A stretch of DNA of 64,000 nt from Diadema setosum (GCA_033980235.1 CM067075.1:3876348-3940347); one strand, 5' to 3'. Positions 1 to 11,654 are shown, counted from the stretch's first letter. Program-made: numbers and translations. The notes: generated from the letters alone by a model not told the origin.

Positions 1-109
1 GAGAGGTTTTTTGTTTGTTTGTTTGTGTGTGTGTGTGTGTGTTTGTTTGTTTGTTTGTTGTTGTTGTTGTTGTTTGTGTTGTGTGTTTTGCTTCCGGAAG
101 TGGAAGGGG

Positions 110-151
<42 letters not shown>

Positions 152-155
152 AAGT
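1..155. repeat. Low-complexity GT/TTG/poly-T tract
   Basis: The window opens with interleaved TTTG, GT and TTG repeats, followed by a poly-T run of roughly 36 bases. It is simple sequence, and the Cys/Val/Phe-rich open frame across it is a by-product. Confidence 0.9.
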
Positions 156-200
156 GGGCCCCCGGCCCCTTCGCCACTTTTAAAAACTCTACGCCGGCCC

Positions 201-337
201 TGAAGCTGTTCGTATAAGTTACGAACAACTTACGAGCGACTGCATGGTGATCAGTTCTGATGTGCTACCATAATTTCCATAATTCAGCACAAGAACTGGT
301 TACCAGTCGCTCGTAAGTTGTTTAAAAACAGCTTCAT
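201..337. mobile_element. Inverted-repeat element (MITE-like hairpin)
   Basis: The left arm starts TGAAGCTGTT and includes ACAACTTACGAGCGACTG. The right arm mirrors it, with CAGTCGCTCGTAAGTTGT and AACAGCTTCA. The arms are about 55 bases with a few mismatches around a 30-40 base loop. The right side continues into TGAAACACCCCC, a terminus also seen near 30520, so this is probably a non-autonomous DNA transposon with a decayed left edge. Confidence 0.6.
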
Positions 338-595
338 GAAACACCCCCTGACCCTTCACCTGAACCGTCACCCTTTTGAATAAAACATCTTTAAAAAAAA
401 AGAAGACATTTTCACTCGTTGAGTCCCATGCATAATGCATTTATAATGTGTTTTGATACATGAAAATAACTTTTTTTTTTTCATTGCAGACGGAAAATGC
501 CATGCATCGATAGGGGAAGGGGAGGTTAACATTGACCCCTGCCCCAACCATGGCCTTGTATCCCCCTGTGAAAACTGAACATGGAAATTGTTAAA

Positions 596-932
596 GTGGG
601 TATCTCACAAAGAGGCGAATGTTTGCGAATGTATAGCGATTATTTTGGCCCATGCAGGGTTCGAAAAAAAGTTGCAATCAAATTAAATATCAGTTGCAAT
701 CAAGATCATAAACAGTTTTTATTGCCACAAACAGTTTTCCGTTTCGCAAATTTGTCGTAGAGAAATTTTGAATATGTTCAAAATATCTTTCCGACCAGAA
801 AATTGTTTGCAAAAATGAAAACTGTTTGCGAATTTATTGCAACTGTTTACAAATTTGATTGCAAGTGTTTACGAACCCTGACGACGATAAATTCACTACG
901 TTCCTATCATTCGTCGCTCAGTGAGATACCCC
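596..932. mobile_element. Short inverted-repeat DNA transposon remnant
   Basis: The left end GTGGGTATCTCAC followed by GAGGCGAATG is mirrored at the right by CATTCGTCGCTC then GTGAGATACCCC, giving termini of about 25 bases. A second inverted pair is nested inside: GCAGGGTTCG near 656 against CGAACCCTG near 873. No protein is encoded. Confidence 0.6.
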
Positions 933-935
933 AAA

Positions 936-1541
936 TAAAGGGGAAATCCAGTCCAAATATAAGTTAGTCTGATAAGAAAGAGTGAAATATTTCGAGTTCA
1001 ATGCTGAATCTAAATCGAAAGACAAATAAAGAAGTTATTTCATTTCAAAGTTTCGCTATTTTTTCAGGAAACAGTTCTTGAATATTCAATATAAATACAT
1101 ATGCAAATGACAAAGTGACCACCCATGTCATTCCCTCACAACTCATTTATACCATAATATAATGTGTCATAAAATTTTGAAATTTTTTAGCTCAAATACT
1201 CATAATAACTGATTGCTATTCTGAAATATTTCACCCACGCAGGAATAACGTCATGTTTCAGACTTTTATGACAGAAACATTGAATTTTCGTCATTATTTT
1301 TACACGATCAATGGAAAATTATGAGGGTATGATAATCATGATTAGCTCACTCATTTGCATACTCCTACCCATTGTACATTTACTGTTTGACATGTTTGGG
1401 AGAAATTATCAAAACTTCAAAATTTCATTACTTCCTCATTTTTCATCCGATTTCAATCAAATTTTTACCGTTGAACTTATAAAATTTTACTCTCTTTTAT
1501 CAGACTAACTTATATTACTTTGCACTGGATTTCCTCTTTAA
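936..1541. mobile_element. TTAA-type MITE, family 3, copy 1
   Basis: It begins AAAGGGGAAATCCAGTCC and ends GGATTTCCTCTTTAA, so the ends are inverted. Internal arms are also inverted: TAAGTTAGTCTGATAAGA near 960 and CAGACTAACTTATA near 1501. A second, clearly homologous copy lies at 40119-40750 in a citrate synthase intron. The flanks fit TTAA target preference. Confidence 0.75.
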
Positions 1542-1549
1542 TACTAAGA

Positions 1550-1775
1550 TGTTGTTATATGTGTTGCAAAGCTAATGGTGATTCATCCGCAGGTAAATGG
1601 AATTGATGTACACATGAAAATCCATATTTATTAACACCATTGTGATGAGTAGGCCTACTGTAAACAGTATGTACGAATGTTTCTATGTTTCCTAATACAT
1701 AAACTTATTTGTTAGTGGGGAAAAGAAAAGTTGCGCTTCCGATTATGAAAAATATCAATGCCCCAGTCACACAAT
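1550..1775. repeat. Dispersed repeat, related to 7.3-8.2 kb
   Basis: The phrases ATTCATCCGCAGGTAAA, GTAAACAGTATGTACGAATG and GGGGAAAAGAAAAGTTGCGC recur in diverged form near 7357-7375, 7838-7900 and 8055-8175. This indicates an old interspersed repeat of unknown class. Confidence 0.5.
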
Positions 1776-1822
1776 GCACTGTATAGCGTCCGGTGTTGCG
1801 TTGAAAAAAAAATATATATATA

Positions 1823-1890
1823 CTAGCTGCCTCGGCGCGCGCTGCGCGCGCGCCTCGGCAGCTAGGCTCGGCGCTACGCGCCTCGGCGTC
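1823..1890. repeat. GC-rich imperfect palindrome
   Basis: CTAGCTGCC at the left and GGCAGCTAG at the right bracket alternating CG dinucleotides. The motif CTCGGC occurs four times, three times followed by G/C-rich sequence. It sits directly after a short TATA tract, in a sharply AT-rich neighbourhood. Confidence 0.6.
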
Positions 1891-2273
1891 CCTTGTCAAG
1901 AATAGCGAGGTGCCCGCACCTCGTCAGGGGCCCGAATACCGTCACCCCGCTTAAAATTGTTTTAAGCACACTAAACAAAAAAATTATGACCGGGAATGTG
2001 TTCAGTACGCTGGAAACTTGGCAGGGCCACCACAACCAAGCAAATTTTGGTGAAAACCGAACAGTTTTTGCGAAAATCTGAAACATCCAGCGTGGGGTGC
2101 ATTATTTATGACCAAAAGAGGACGTCCTACGACCTCAGACTTAGCCAAGGCCTGGAGCTGTAGAATAATTTTAGCCAATCACAGAGATCCTTCATGGACT
2201 CAGAAAAATTATTACAAGCAAAGAAATGTATTTTAGAATGTCTCTTATTGGCCAAAACACCTACCAGGGGTTC
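1891..2273. other. Unassigned sequence, no gene seen
   Basis: Short open frames exist on both strands but none has recognisable similarity. No splice-compatible conserved exon or repeat structure is evident. Confidence 0.4.
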
Positions 2274-3550
2274 GAGCCTGCTGAGAAAGTAATCAATATT
2301 CATGTTTACAGCGCGCATGTATCTTTGTTGTCCCAGCAACTGCAGTGATTTCTTACGCGCGGTATCGTGATATCGATCGATCTCCTCAGAGAGTGCGTGG
2401 ATATCTGATGATAAACCTAGCTAGCTGTGTGTGTCGAATTCCATCTACGTTAGTGAGTGTTGCGTAACTTCTCTAGGTTTCCCGTCCATTTCTCCCTCTT
2501 TTTTCTCTTTTGCTTTCTTATCATTCTATATCTTTTATTTTCAGAGTACAATCGAACTTTTCAGAGTGTTTTGTTCATTATTTTCAGTGATTATCTCGTT
2601 TGCAACAATTTAGAGGTGAGTTTTTGTTCGAGTGTTTGTTGAGTTTTTTGATTGAACACGATGTAGATTATCTACGTGTGTGCGAGAACATCGTTCTTTG
2701 TATGGTACCCACTCGTTTGTTTTCGAGTTAGCATTTTTACCGTAAAGTGTTTTCATCGTTCGTCTTCCAGGCATCGGGTTTTCACCCTAGTTTTCCTCAT
2801 CGTAGTTTTTTACCTCGATTTTTTTTTTTCCGGTGCAAGATGTTCTGTGTATTTTTTCTACGGTAAAATACCACTGTCGATAGTCTTCGTGTATTCATTA
2901 CTTGTTTTCCACCTCCGTTTCATTTTTGTGTATAACTAATGTCTAGCTAGGTCTCGTTTGCTGATGTGTTTTGTGAGAGTGAAGAGTATGTGATGATGAT
3001 GGGAATGATATTCAGGGATTTGCTGTGGTTGAGAACTTGAGATGAAAGTGATGATGATGTTAATGTCCATGATTCTGGTGATGTTGATGTACGAACCCTT
3101 ATAATGCAATTTATTTCGTGTGACCATGAGCATGACGTTGATGGCGAGTACGACATGACACGAGTAGCCTAGGCCGATGACAAGAGTGACACTGAAACGG
3201 TGCTGATGCTCGCTCGTGCACAGACAGGAATGGTCTAGAGACCTGCATTTTATCTTTTTTTTTTTTTCATTTTGCTTGTTCATTCGGATTTAGTGCTACC
3301 AAAATTTGTGTCTCTAAAGAAACTCAACCAAAAGCTTGACAATAAGTTTGCATTAGGTCTTATCTGTAGTGAATATTAGATCTAAATGGCGATGCTAATT
3401 TATTTAGTTTTCATTTAGAACTTGATGAAATCCCGTTTTCTTTGCTAATTTTTCAACTAATAAATTATTTAGAATTGTACTTATATTTATAATCTGATGT
3501 ACTGCGTTCACCATTGTGTTAAATCAATAAAAAAAAAAGAGCCTGCTGAG
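2274..3550 (+). mobile_element. Retro-insertion with poly-A tail and 12-bp target-site duplication
   Basis: The 12-mer GAGCCTGCTGAG occurs at 2274-2285 and again at 3539-3550. Immediately before the second copy is AATAAA (3526-3531) merging into a short A-run that ends at 3538. A poly-A end plus a direct repeat of this length is the usual mark of LINE-driven target-primed reverse transcription. The 1.25 kb insert has no long open frame. It is T-rich in its first half and GATGAT-rich later, so it may be a LINE 3' UTR or a retrocopied non-coding transcript. The source is not identified. Confidence 0.6.
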
Positions 3551-4006
3551 CAGGTATTTCATTCTGTCCTCTTCATTTCCTCCCTATCCTTTTTGTTTCC
3601 TTGCTGTCACTTTCTTCTTTGACCCTGGATGGAAAAAAAATCCCATCTTGCCATGTAAAGACAGAACACATACCATCATGAAATATTATGACATTAAACT
3701 AATAAAAGAAATATGTAAGTGATACAAATTCTTATTTGTGAAAATAAATGATAAATCAAAGGTGAATTCTGTGAAGCAGTTCTTTCAAACTTCCAACAGC
3801 TTCGATAATGAAGCAAGTGAAATCTGAAAACTATCGTGGCAACAAGTGATATCGATAGGGAATTCTGACTAAAACTGTCACACCATTTGATGTTTGAATT
3901 TGTCTTTTTTTTATTGGCTAGGGTTATAAAACTATAAACACCACCGATAAAATCACAATCGCTCTCAATTACAATCTAACAGGAGCAGAAGTGTAGGTAC
4001 GACTCT
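3551..4006. other. Unassigned intergenic sequence
   Basis: AT-rich, with no open frame or repeat structure that I can support. Confidence 0.4.
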
Positions 4007-4115
4007 AGGCGTTTTCACATCAGCCCGATGTTTCGAAATAGCGCGCTATTTTCTGACTTGGGGAAAAAAAAATATCTCGAGCTTGGATTTTTATCGGGCT
4101 GATGTGAAAACGCCT
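4007..4115. mobile_element. 109-bp hairpin MITE with TCT direct repeats
   Basis: AGGCGTTTTCACATCAGCCC at the left is mirrored exactly by GGGCTGATGTGAAAACGCCT at the right. Each end is flanked by TCT (4004-4006 and 4116-4118), consistent with a 3-bp target duplication. It has no coding capacity. Confidence 0.75.
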
Positions 4116-4944
4116 TCTGTATCCATGGGCAACTGCGGGGAACTGCAAGAAGGCGCATGGAATTTAGACTTGAGTTAAGAATTTTTGTTTATTATTACTT
4201 TTTTATTCAAAAGTCTTTTTTCTCTCGGACTGAAAAAAACCCCCAAATATTTCATATTACGCTTCTAAAATATATAACGAATATATCAAGTATTTTAATC
4301 GTGATTTTATGAAGAATTAGAATTATTACGAAAATATAAATACTACACGGGCTGAACAATGAAGTCTAATTTCGCCCCAAGAATTTGCAGCACACCGCGT
4401 AGCTGGTGCATTCCTAGCGTTCTTGTCGCACTCAATGCATGCAGCAGTCACATTGCACATGTTACAGTACACGTTGTATGAGTACCTAGTTCAGTTATCT
4501 CATTCCTGATCTCGAGCGAGGAAAACCTTGAAAATCCTCTCAAAACTAAGCCAAACATGATTTTGGGACATACATTACAGTGTCAAGACCTTTTCAGTGG
4601 ACATTGATTTCGCTATTTGTCTGTTTTAGCTATTGAATGTACGACTTCTTACGTCCGATTTGTTTGTACCATGCCATGTGTATCTACATACAAGCCATCG
4701 CGATCGAAGTTTGAGGGATAGCGATAACACGTGCGGAGCAGACATGCGGATTCTAGCACAGGGTAAATGAGTAGATGAACGTATCACGATTGTAAAACAA
4801 ATCTTTTTCTATGTCTCTGCAAAATTGAATTAGGCTATCTAAGCATAGATAAATTATGATACATTATAGAATAGATTAGCCATAGCAAGAACTTGCTTAC
4901 ATGAGAGTTAGTTGATAACGTTGCAAAACAAAAACCCCGTCATT
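4116..4944. other. Unassigned intergenic sequence
   Basis: AT-rich sequence without a recognisable gene, RNA or repeat. Confidence 0.4.
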
Positions 4945-5812
4945 GGGCCGGATGCATAAACGCTAGCAATTGCTTGTGCTAGCCTTTTACTCGAATCCGT
5001 ATGCATAACAACAAGCAATTGCTTGCGAGCAGAAGATCTTGCTAGCAAGTACAAGCAATTGCTTGCTGTCCGCAAGCAATTGCTTTAATAGAGACCAAGC
5101 ATTTGCTTAAAAACGTATGCATAAAACATACCTTTTGCTAGTTCTTGCTAGCAATTGCTTACGATTTTCCAAGCTCTGTAAAATGAGCTTGAGCTTTTGC
5201 TTATCTGGGACGTTCCCTTTTAAGTATCATTTTCATATTCATGGAAGAAAGACAACAATTGTGAAGGAGTGGTATAAATCTACAAGAAATTACTCTTAAG
5301 TAGAGTAAGAAATTTTTCATTTCAACAACGGGAATGTCCAGTGGTTAGCACGCAAAATTTGATAAAAAACAGGTAGGATGTCTCACTTCGGTGGAGAGCA
5401 AGGAGACGTCTCTTCACGTGCGATCTGGCAGATGCGGGCTATTGTAAGCAGTGGTGGGAATCAGCCAGTAATACGAGTGTGTGTATAGTTGTGTGTGTGT
5501 GCGTCTGTGTGTGCATTTATGCGTGTCATTTCATGGCTCTTCTGCTATGTCAGGAAATGTTTCCGCACACACATGCCCTTTCAAATGCATGCTGCCACAC
5601 TCGCCTTTGTTCTTGTGTTCGCACAGGCGTGACGCTATTGTTCGAACCCTAAGCAATTGCTTGCTGAATGCAAGCACAAGGTATGTGCACAAGCAAAAGA
5701 TTATGCATATGTATTTAAGCAATTGCTTGAGCTACACCTTTTACTAGACGAGCTTGTGCTTTTGCTTGAAGCAATTGCTTACAAGCAATTGCTTGTTTTA
5801 TGCATTCGGCCC
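4945..5812. mobile_element. Inverted-repeat element rich in AAGCAATTGCTT palindromes
   Basis: The left terminus GGGCCGGATGCATAAA and the right terminus TTTATGCATTCGGCCC are inverted, and each is flanked by ATT. About ten copies of the palindrome (A)AGCAATTGCTT, plus variants such as AGCATTTGCTT, occupy the two ends (about 4968-5160 and 5652-5795). They lie in degenerate inverted orientation around a central 450 bp that is less repetitive. Neither strand encodes a transposase. It is most likely a non-autonomous DNA transposon whose subterminal palindromes bind its transposase, or a host factor. Confidence 0.7.
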
Positions 5813-6151
5813 ATTGAATGGAATGTCCCAGCGCTATCTCTGGGGGCTCGAGGACACTATGGACACGTCGATTTGCAAGTGGGTAAGATGTGATTACAGA
5901 TAGGTTGAAATGAAGATGATTTATGAATAAAATACACAGAAACATAATATTTTTTCATTATACCTTCACAGTTTATTATTTCTTTTCATAAAATTGACAT
6001 AAACTAGTGCTGTATTGAGTCAACTAAGTGCACATTCGCACGAGTGTACACGCATCATCCCTCCTGCCTAGTGGGAATGACACAGGCAGTTTTTCAATGC
6101 AATGACCTATGAATGCCCTTGGCGTTCCGCCTGAGTGCACCGAGCAAGTGC

Positions 6152-6154
<3 letters not shown>

Positions 6155-6184
<30 letters not shown>
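6155..6184. repeat. (CAG)10 microsatellite
   Basis: Ten uninterrupted CAG units. The minus-strand frame gives a poly-Cys run with no gene context, so it is not interpreted as coding. Confidence 0.95.
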
Positions 6185-6188
<4 letters not shown>

Positions 6189-6270
6189 TCGAGACTTTTA
6201 TATATATAGATATACTTCGTGATTCTATCCTTCTATGAAGAGTGCTCGATATCCTCAAAGGAAGACCTAT

Positions 6271-6488
6271 AGACAAAAGTATTGGAACAAGACTTTAGTC
6301 CACGCGGTTGACTGCAGGTTCATCCGTATTTACTGCAACTCTGAGTTTCATGCAACATCCATGAGGCGCAATCATCAGGCAATTGCCTGATGATTGCGCC
6401 TCATGGAGGTTGCATGAAACTCAGATTTGCAATAAATACGGATGAACCTGCAGTCAACCGCGTGAACTTGTTCCAATACTTCTGTCTG
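6271..6488. mobile_element. 218-bp near-perfect hairpin element
   Basis: The centre is CATCAGGCAATTGCCTGATG near 6374-6393. Arms of about 108 bases run outward to AGACAAAAGTATTGG at the left and CCAATACTTCTGTCT at the right with very few mismatches. There is essentially no loop. It is followed directly by a TA tract. Confidence 0.75.
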
Positions 6489-6493
6489 TATAG

Positions 6494-6499
<6 letters not shown>

Positions 6500-6549
<50 letters not shown>
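6500..6549. repeat. (TA)n microsatellite
   Basis: Continuous alternating TA of about 50 bases, grading into TATAATATAA. Confidence 0.95.
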
Positions 6550-6554
<5 letters not shown>

Positions 6555-7179
6555 ATATAAATTTCCCGGATAATCTGCGTCCATCAAGCCACAGATATAG
6601 TTCTGGGCGATGGGTCACTGTCTCACGAGATCAACACCCGCGAGTCATAGCCCACGATCGAGTTCCCCATTGAAAGAAGGTCCATGACTAATACAGCCCA
6701 TATATTTTATGAGTTCAATATTACAGGCAAATATATAGGCCCACGAGTTCTGCACAATAAGTAAAACAGTCCATGGGTTCGACTTCGACATTATACAACA
6801 AAACGACGGGACTTGATGTGTGGGTCTCGCCTTGTTGGTTCAGTGTCGAACTCATGGGCTGAATGACTCATGGGATGGGCTGTAAAACTGGTGGGACTCA
6901 TGGGCTGTATAATCCATGACCCGATACGTCCACATACGGATATTTACGCTTTTATACGGTTATACCTGCGTAAGTCTGCATCCACGGTGACTCCCCGCCA
7001 AATTAAGAAAATTTCAAAATCTCCCAGGCTTGGTGCCGTAATTTTTCACGAATAATACTTACGACCCTGCCGATGCCTGCGTCCGTGCTGCGTCCACTTA
7101 TCCGTATCTATCTGCGGCCGACGTAACTCAACGTAAGCGACTGTGTGACGGGCACAGCAATGGGGAGGGAAGATCTCGC

Positions 7180-8335
7180 TCTATACGCTATCAAGCGCTT
7201 CTATACTCCTTGATAAGAAGTTCGAGGTGGGCGGGAAGTACAAAGACTCCCCTCCAAGGAGCAGACAAAATCATTCTCTATTGTCTTTTTTTTTTTTTTC
7301 ATGTTATCTGTTGATAATAAGATGTAGGCCCATTGTGTTGAAAAATTATTGGCAATTCATTCGCAGGTAAACAATGAACATTTTTTTTTCATTGTTATTA
7401 TTCCGACATTAAAGGCATTATTTACCATTTGCAGATGAAACGAAAACCAATCTTTAGTGCTTCAAAATAGTTCTAAAATGTGAATTAGGGATAGAAACAA
7501 CCAATGTAAAAAAAAAAATGTTAATCAGTATTGTATAATCAATGTTATAAGTATTGCTAAATATACAAAGCATGCAAAATGGGAACAATATTTATGAGAA
7601 AATTGCATCCAGAATAAACTGTCTACAGGTATGGTTTATTGGGGAAAAAATAGTGATATCTCCTTACATAGCTATTAGGCTGTATATTGCAAATTTTTTC
7701 ATATGGTAGGATGTTTTATGATTTCCCTTACCTGACCTATACATTTTATAAAATATGATAACTCGAACATTTTTTTAATCACTGCTCCCAATGGTAAACA
7801 ATACCTTTAAAATGATCGCTTTAAGGAAAACAATGCAAACAGTATGTGCGAATATGTATCCTGCTAAACTTATTGTCAGTCGGGAAAACAAAAGAAAAGT
7901 CGCGCTTCATGAGAAAAATTAATACGGAGGGAAGATCCTACTGTATACCGCATGGATACCAAGGCAAAAGCACAAAGACCCCCTCATGCAGTTAATTGTC
8001 TTTTTCTTTTCATCTGTAAACATGCATTGTGTTGAAAGAATGTTGGGAATTAATTTGCAGGTAAACGGTGTATACATAAAATTCCGACATTATAAAAACA
8101 TCATGATGAGAAATGTAAACAATGTGCGAATGCTTATGTTTCTCACCGCTGAACTTATTTGTTAGAGGGGAAAAGAAAACAGAAGTCTAAATTGCTCCAT
8201 TGGAGACGTCAAGGGGGACAATCATTGGGAGCGAAGATTCCACTCTGTGCCATAATGAAAGGCAAGGTCGAGGTGGGCGGGAAGTACAAAGACTCCCCCT
8301 CGATCCAAAGAGCAGACAAACACATATTTTAATTA
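7180..8335. repeat. Diverged direct repeats of a dispersed element
   Basis: The phrase GAGGTGGGCGGGAAGTACAA occurs near 7224 and 8269. GGAGGGAAGATC near 7164 and 7926, GTGTTGAAA...GGTAAAC near 7337 and 8030, and GGGGAAAAGAAAA-type strings also recur. These are at least two old copies of one element, and part of it also appears at 1550-1775. The class is unknown. Confidence 0.55.
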
Positions 8336-8916
8336 TTTTCGATTGTCTTTTTCACATCATCTTGACATTATTTTGAAAAGCGATTAATTCTTTTTCCTCG
8401 TTCAACCATGCATACAGTCAATATTATACTTGGCAGTCTGGTACACTGCTCAGTTAATAATACAGTTCGATTTTTTCCTGCATTTTCCACGGAAACCATT
8501 CATGAAAATGCATGTGTATCTGACAACAACAAAATAGAAAAAATGCATTCATAGTAATCAAACTATGATAATCACGACAATCTTAAGTATTTGTACATAA
8601 TGCTATGGAATCAAAGAAATCAATGGTACACTTACGCCTATGTAAAACGGGGATAAAGACATGAATCTGCCATCTAAAGCAAGACAGTGCTTGATAGTAG
8701 GCTTCACACATTGTTATCTGTGAAACCAACACATCCTCTTTATGGGTCTCAACATCCACCGTTATGTGGAACAAAACATCATCAACAACAAGCGACCAAA
8801 ACATGCATAAATAAACAAATTAACAAAAAGGAAATAATAAACATGGTTAGATACCCAATATTTTTTCTTTCAGTTTTATTGTAAAGTGAGCATGGTTTTC
8901 TCCATCAAAAAAAAAA

Positions 8917-9235
8917 AAAGTTCTAGTCAATCATAGTCAATATTGAATTTCCTGGGCCTGACGTAGATTTTCTTCTTTTCTTTTCACTGAAAGAAGAAAA
9001 GTCATTTCTGTTTCGTATTTTTGAAGCGTTTTTTTTTAAATCTAAAAGATACTAAAAGCACATACATACATCCAAAAAAAAAGAAAAGTTCAAGTCAATC
9101 ATAGTCAATATTGAATTTCCTGGGCCTGACGTAGATTTTCTTTTTTTCACTGAAAGAAGAAAAGTCATTTCTGTTTCGTATTTTTGAAGCGTTTTTTTTT
9201 AATCTAAAAGATAGTTAAAAGCAAATACATTCACT
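8917..9235. repeat. Tandem duplication of a ~165-bp unit
   Basis: The block AGTCAATCATAGTCAATATT through TTTTTGAAGCG and the following T-run occurs twice in a row, with small indels in the pyrimidine stretches. A short related inverted piece (AGAATCTACGTCGGGTCCTG) lies near 9893, so the duplication may be inside a larger inverted-repeat element (about 8940-9915). Confidence 0.8.
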
Positions 9236-10717
9236 GTTGTCAGCACATAGAGCAGACTGCAGCAAGGAGATCTCTTTCTGCTTTGAGAGTACTAGACAGT
9301 CCTAATTACTAATATAATACGCTGTTTTACACCTGTCCACATGGCACATCTTGTAACCAGTTTATAATCACGCATAACTTCAGCGGAGAGCAATATTGTC
9401 TATACTTCAGCCATGCATGGCATAATCCCTTCACTGACTTAGCGTGTTTTTGGTTCGATATTGTACACAAGTGCCATTGGGTAAACTGTGCAGCTATAAT
9501 TCAGCGCTGTGGATATGATTTAATAAAAAGTTGTAATAATATTTTAAGAAAAAGAAGTTAAAGCATCTCGATTTAGAAATACATAGGAGTTATATGATTA
9601 TTTAGTAATGCCAAAAACGTTCAAATCAATGTGGAACATTTAAAAATTAATGTATAATGACGTCAATACCAAGGGTTTATCTTCGACAGCAATTTCGGAG
9701 TAGTCTATAATTTTGCAAAACCTTATGAGTCCAAATCCGAAGCCACTTGTGTTAACATTATCCATTTTCTGGTTTATTGTAAGTCGGGATAAAGTATCAT
9801 GTAAAGTATAAAGGAATAAAAACGCTTCAAAATGCGAATAAGAAAAGACTTCTTCTTTCATTAAAAAAAGAAAAAGAAAAAAAAGAAGAAGAAGAATCTA
9901 CGTCGGGTCCTGAAATAAAGATTATACTACATTGGCGGTTCTTCAATGTGTGTTGATTGACGTCGATGTTTAGCCACTGGATCTTTGAGATTTCACAACA
10001 GGCAACTATCTCCCACGCCTTTCGAGGTTTCTTCCTATAGTTGTATTTTTAGTAGACTATCACCTTCCGGCCAGAAGTATCTCATCTCTACAGGTGAGTC
10101 TGTGGTCAGCTGCAGCCCCAAAGCAGCCCCTTCAGAATCGTGCCATCTATCGACGAGTGATCAAAGAATAATGGCTAAAAACGTTTAGACTATTAATACT
10201 AGAAAACCCGATATGCTTTATAGCTTCAGCTCAGTCATTTTGAGCATTCATTCAGTAAAATTGCTACATATACACTTCTCGATAAACTTTTGACACAGAG
10301 GTACGCACTACAGACCATCAAAAGCAATGAAATTGGTTGAGAGGGATGATGTCCATCTCGGGTTGTTATATGGTAGCGCGAAAAGTGATGTTGACCGTTA
10401 GAAATTAGTTACAAAGGGTTGGTCTTCAAACAGTCAGGCATTCATTCATTTATTTTGGCAAAATATAACACAATACACAACTTACAGGTCATTACAAAGA
10501 AACCATTACATGCCAGGACTCCTAAGAAGCAATTATGTGCTTGTGGCTGGAGCCCTCAAACAAAAACGGTAAAATACATACAATCAACCAACACTTGTTA
10601 TGACATTGACCAATGCATACAGAAGATTAGTCAAAATTTAAATAAAAATAACACATATGTGTACTTAATTCATCTGTTATCAAACACAAAGACAAACCTT
10701 ACTTTAATCTGTTGGCA

Positions 10718-10718
<1 letters not shown>
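9236..10718. other. Unassigned intergenic sequence
   Basis: No conserved coding segment, RNA gene or strong repeat apart from the possible inverted terminus near 9893-9915. Confidence 0.4.

Positions 10719-10764
<46 letters not shown>
10719..10764. repeat. (CA)n microsatellite
   Basis: About 23 AC units in a row. It accounts for the poly-His/Thr end of the open frame that crosses it. Confidence 0.95.
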
Positions 10765-10770
<6 letters not shown>

Positions 10771-11240
10771 ATCCATCCTAAGTGTACAGAGAATAAGAGG
10801 TGACAAAAAAAAAGTATATAGGGGAAGAAAGGAAGTCTAGTCAGTCATGGAAAAGCAAAAGCGGTATAAAGGAGAAAAAAAGCGTTCTGAAGCAAAATCG
10901 CGAGGAGATGTATATCGATCAAAAAGCTGGAGAGGATATACCAAGCAAAAACGACTGAAGTATATAATAGAGGTGACCAGAAGAAAAATGAATAATAAAT
11001 CAAAGTGCTTAATGTCATCACCTCACGAGTCTCCCATCAACCTCACAGAAATCTTTACTATCTTTCTGATAACAAGATAACGTTTCTTTTCAGACAAAAG
11101 AAAATCAAACTTGTGTGTTGCAGTTACTATGGCAGATCAAATTATTGTAGACATTGAATAGCAGATACAATCAGGACGCCGAGGGGAATGGGTGGTAGCA
11201 TCTAGGATATCAAGTCCCCCTCCCCCGGGAAAAAAAAAAA

Positions 11241-11654
11241 TGATGGTACAGCTTTTAGCATTTTTGGAGATGCTTAGAAACCACTCTATGAAATGTTAAA
11301 GAACGAAATGAATTAAATATGAAAAAGCTTACAATTCTAAGAGGAATTCGAAATTTAATTGAAATAGGCCCTAGCCTAAATCGGGTTTGAAATGGTTGAG
11401 ATATCTAAAAACAAAGTAAAACAAAGCGACTGAAGTGCTTATAAAAGGTGGGGCCCACTTTTTACTAGGGTCGCCTTGTTTTGGATATCTGAAAAACAAT
11501 TTTTCATCAAATAACCTTCTAATTCCTCTTAGAATTATAATAACCATGATAACATGCTTTTTCATAGTTCCATGAGGTTTCTCATTAAAAATCATCGTAA
11601 AAAACGTTGGAAACCTGAAGCCCCATCTCACCGGAAACTATACCATCCCTTTAA
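11241..11654. mobile_element. TTAA-type MITE, family 2, copy a
   Basis: Starts near TGATGGTACAGCTTTTAGCA and ends ACTATACCATCCCTTTAA. Internal arms (AATTCTAAGAGGAATTCGAA and its mirror near 11512-11532) match the other family 2 copies at 16.3, 36.6, 39.3, 54.4, 62.2 and 62.9 kb. It lies about 500 bp upstream of the CIR1 start codon. Confidence 0.7.

Noticed and set aside
2936..3283. 115-residue minus-strand frame
   Set aside because: Low complexity from GATGAT repeats, inside a retro-insertion running the other way, with no recognised domain.
6094..6276. Poly-Cys frame over a CAG repeat
   Set aside because: Explained by the microsatellite, with no gene context.
10419..10781. 120-residue frame ending in poly-His/Thr
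   Set aside because: The end is a CA microsatellite, the start is a non-ATG codon and nothing is conserved.
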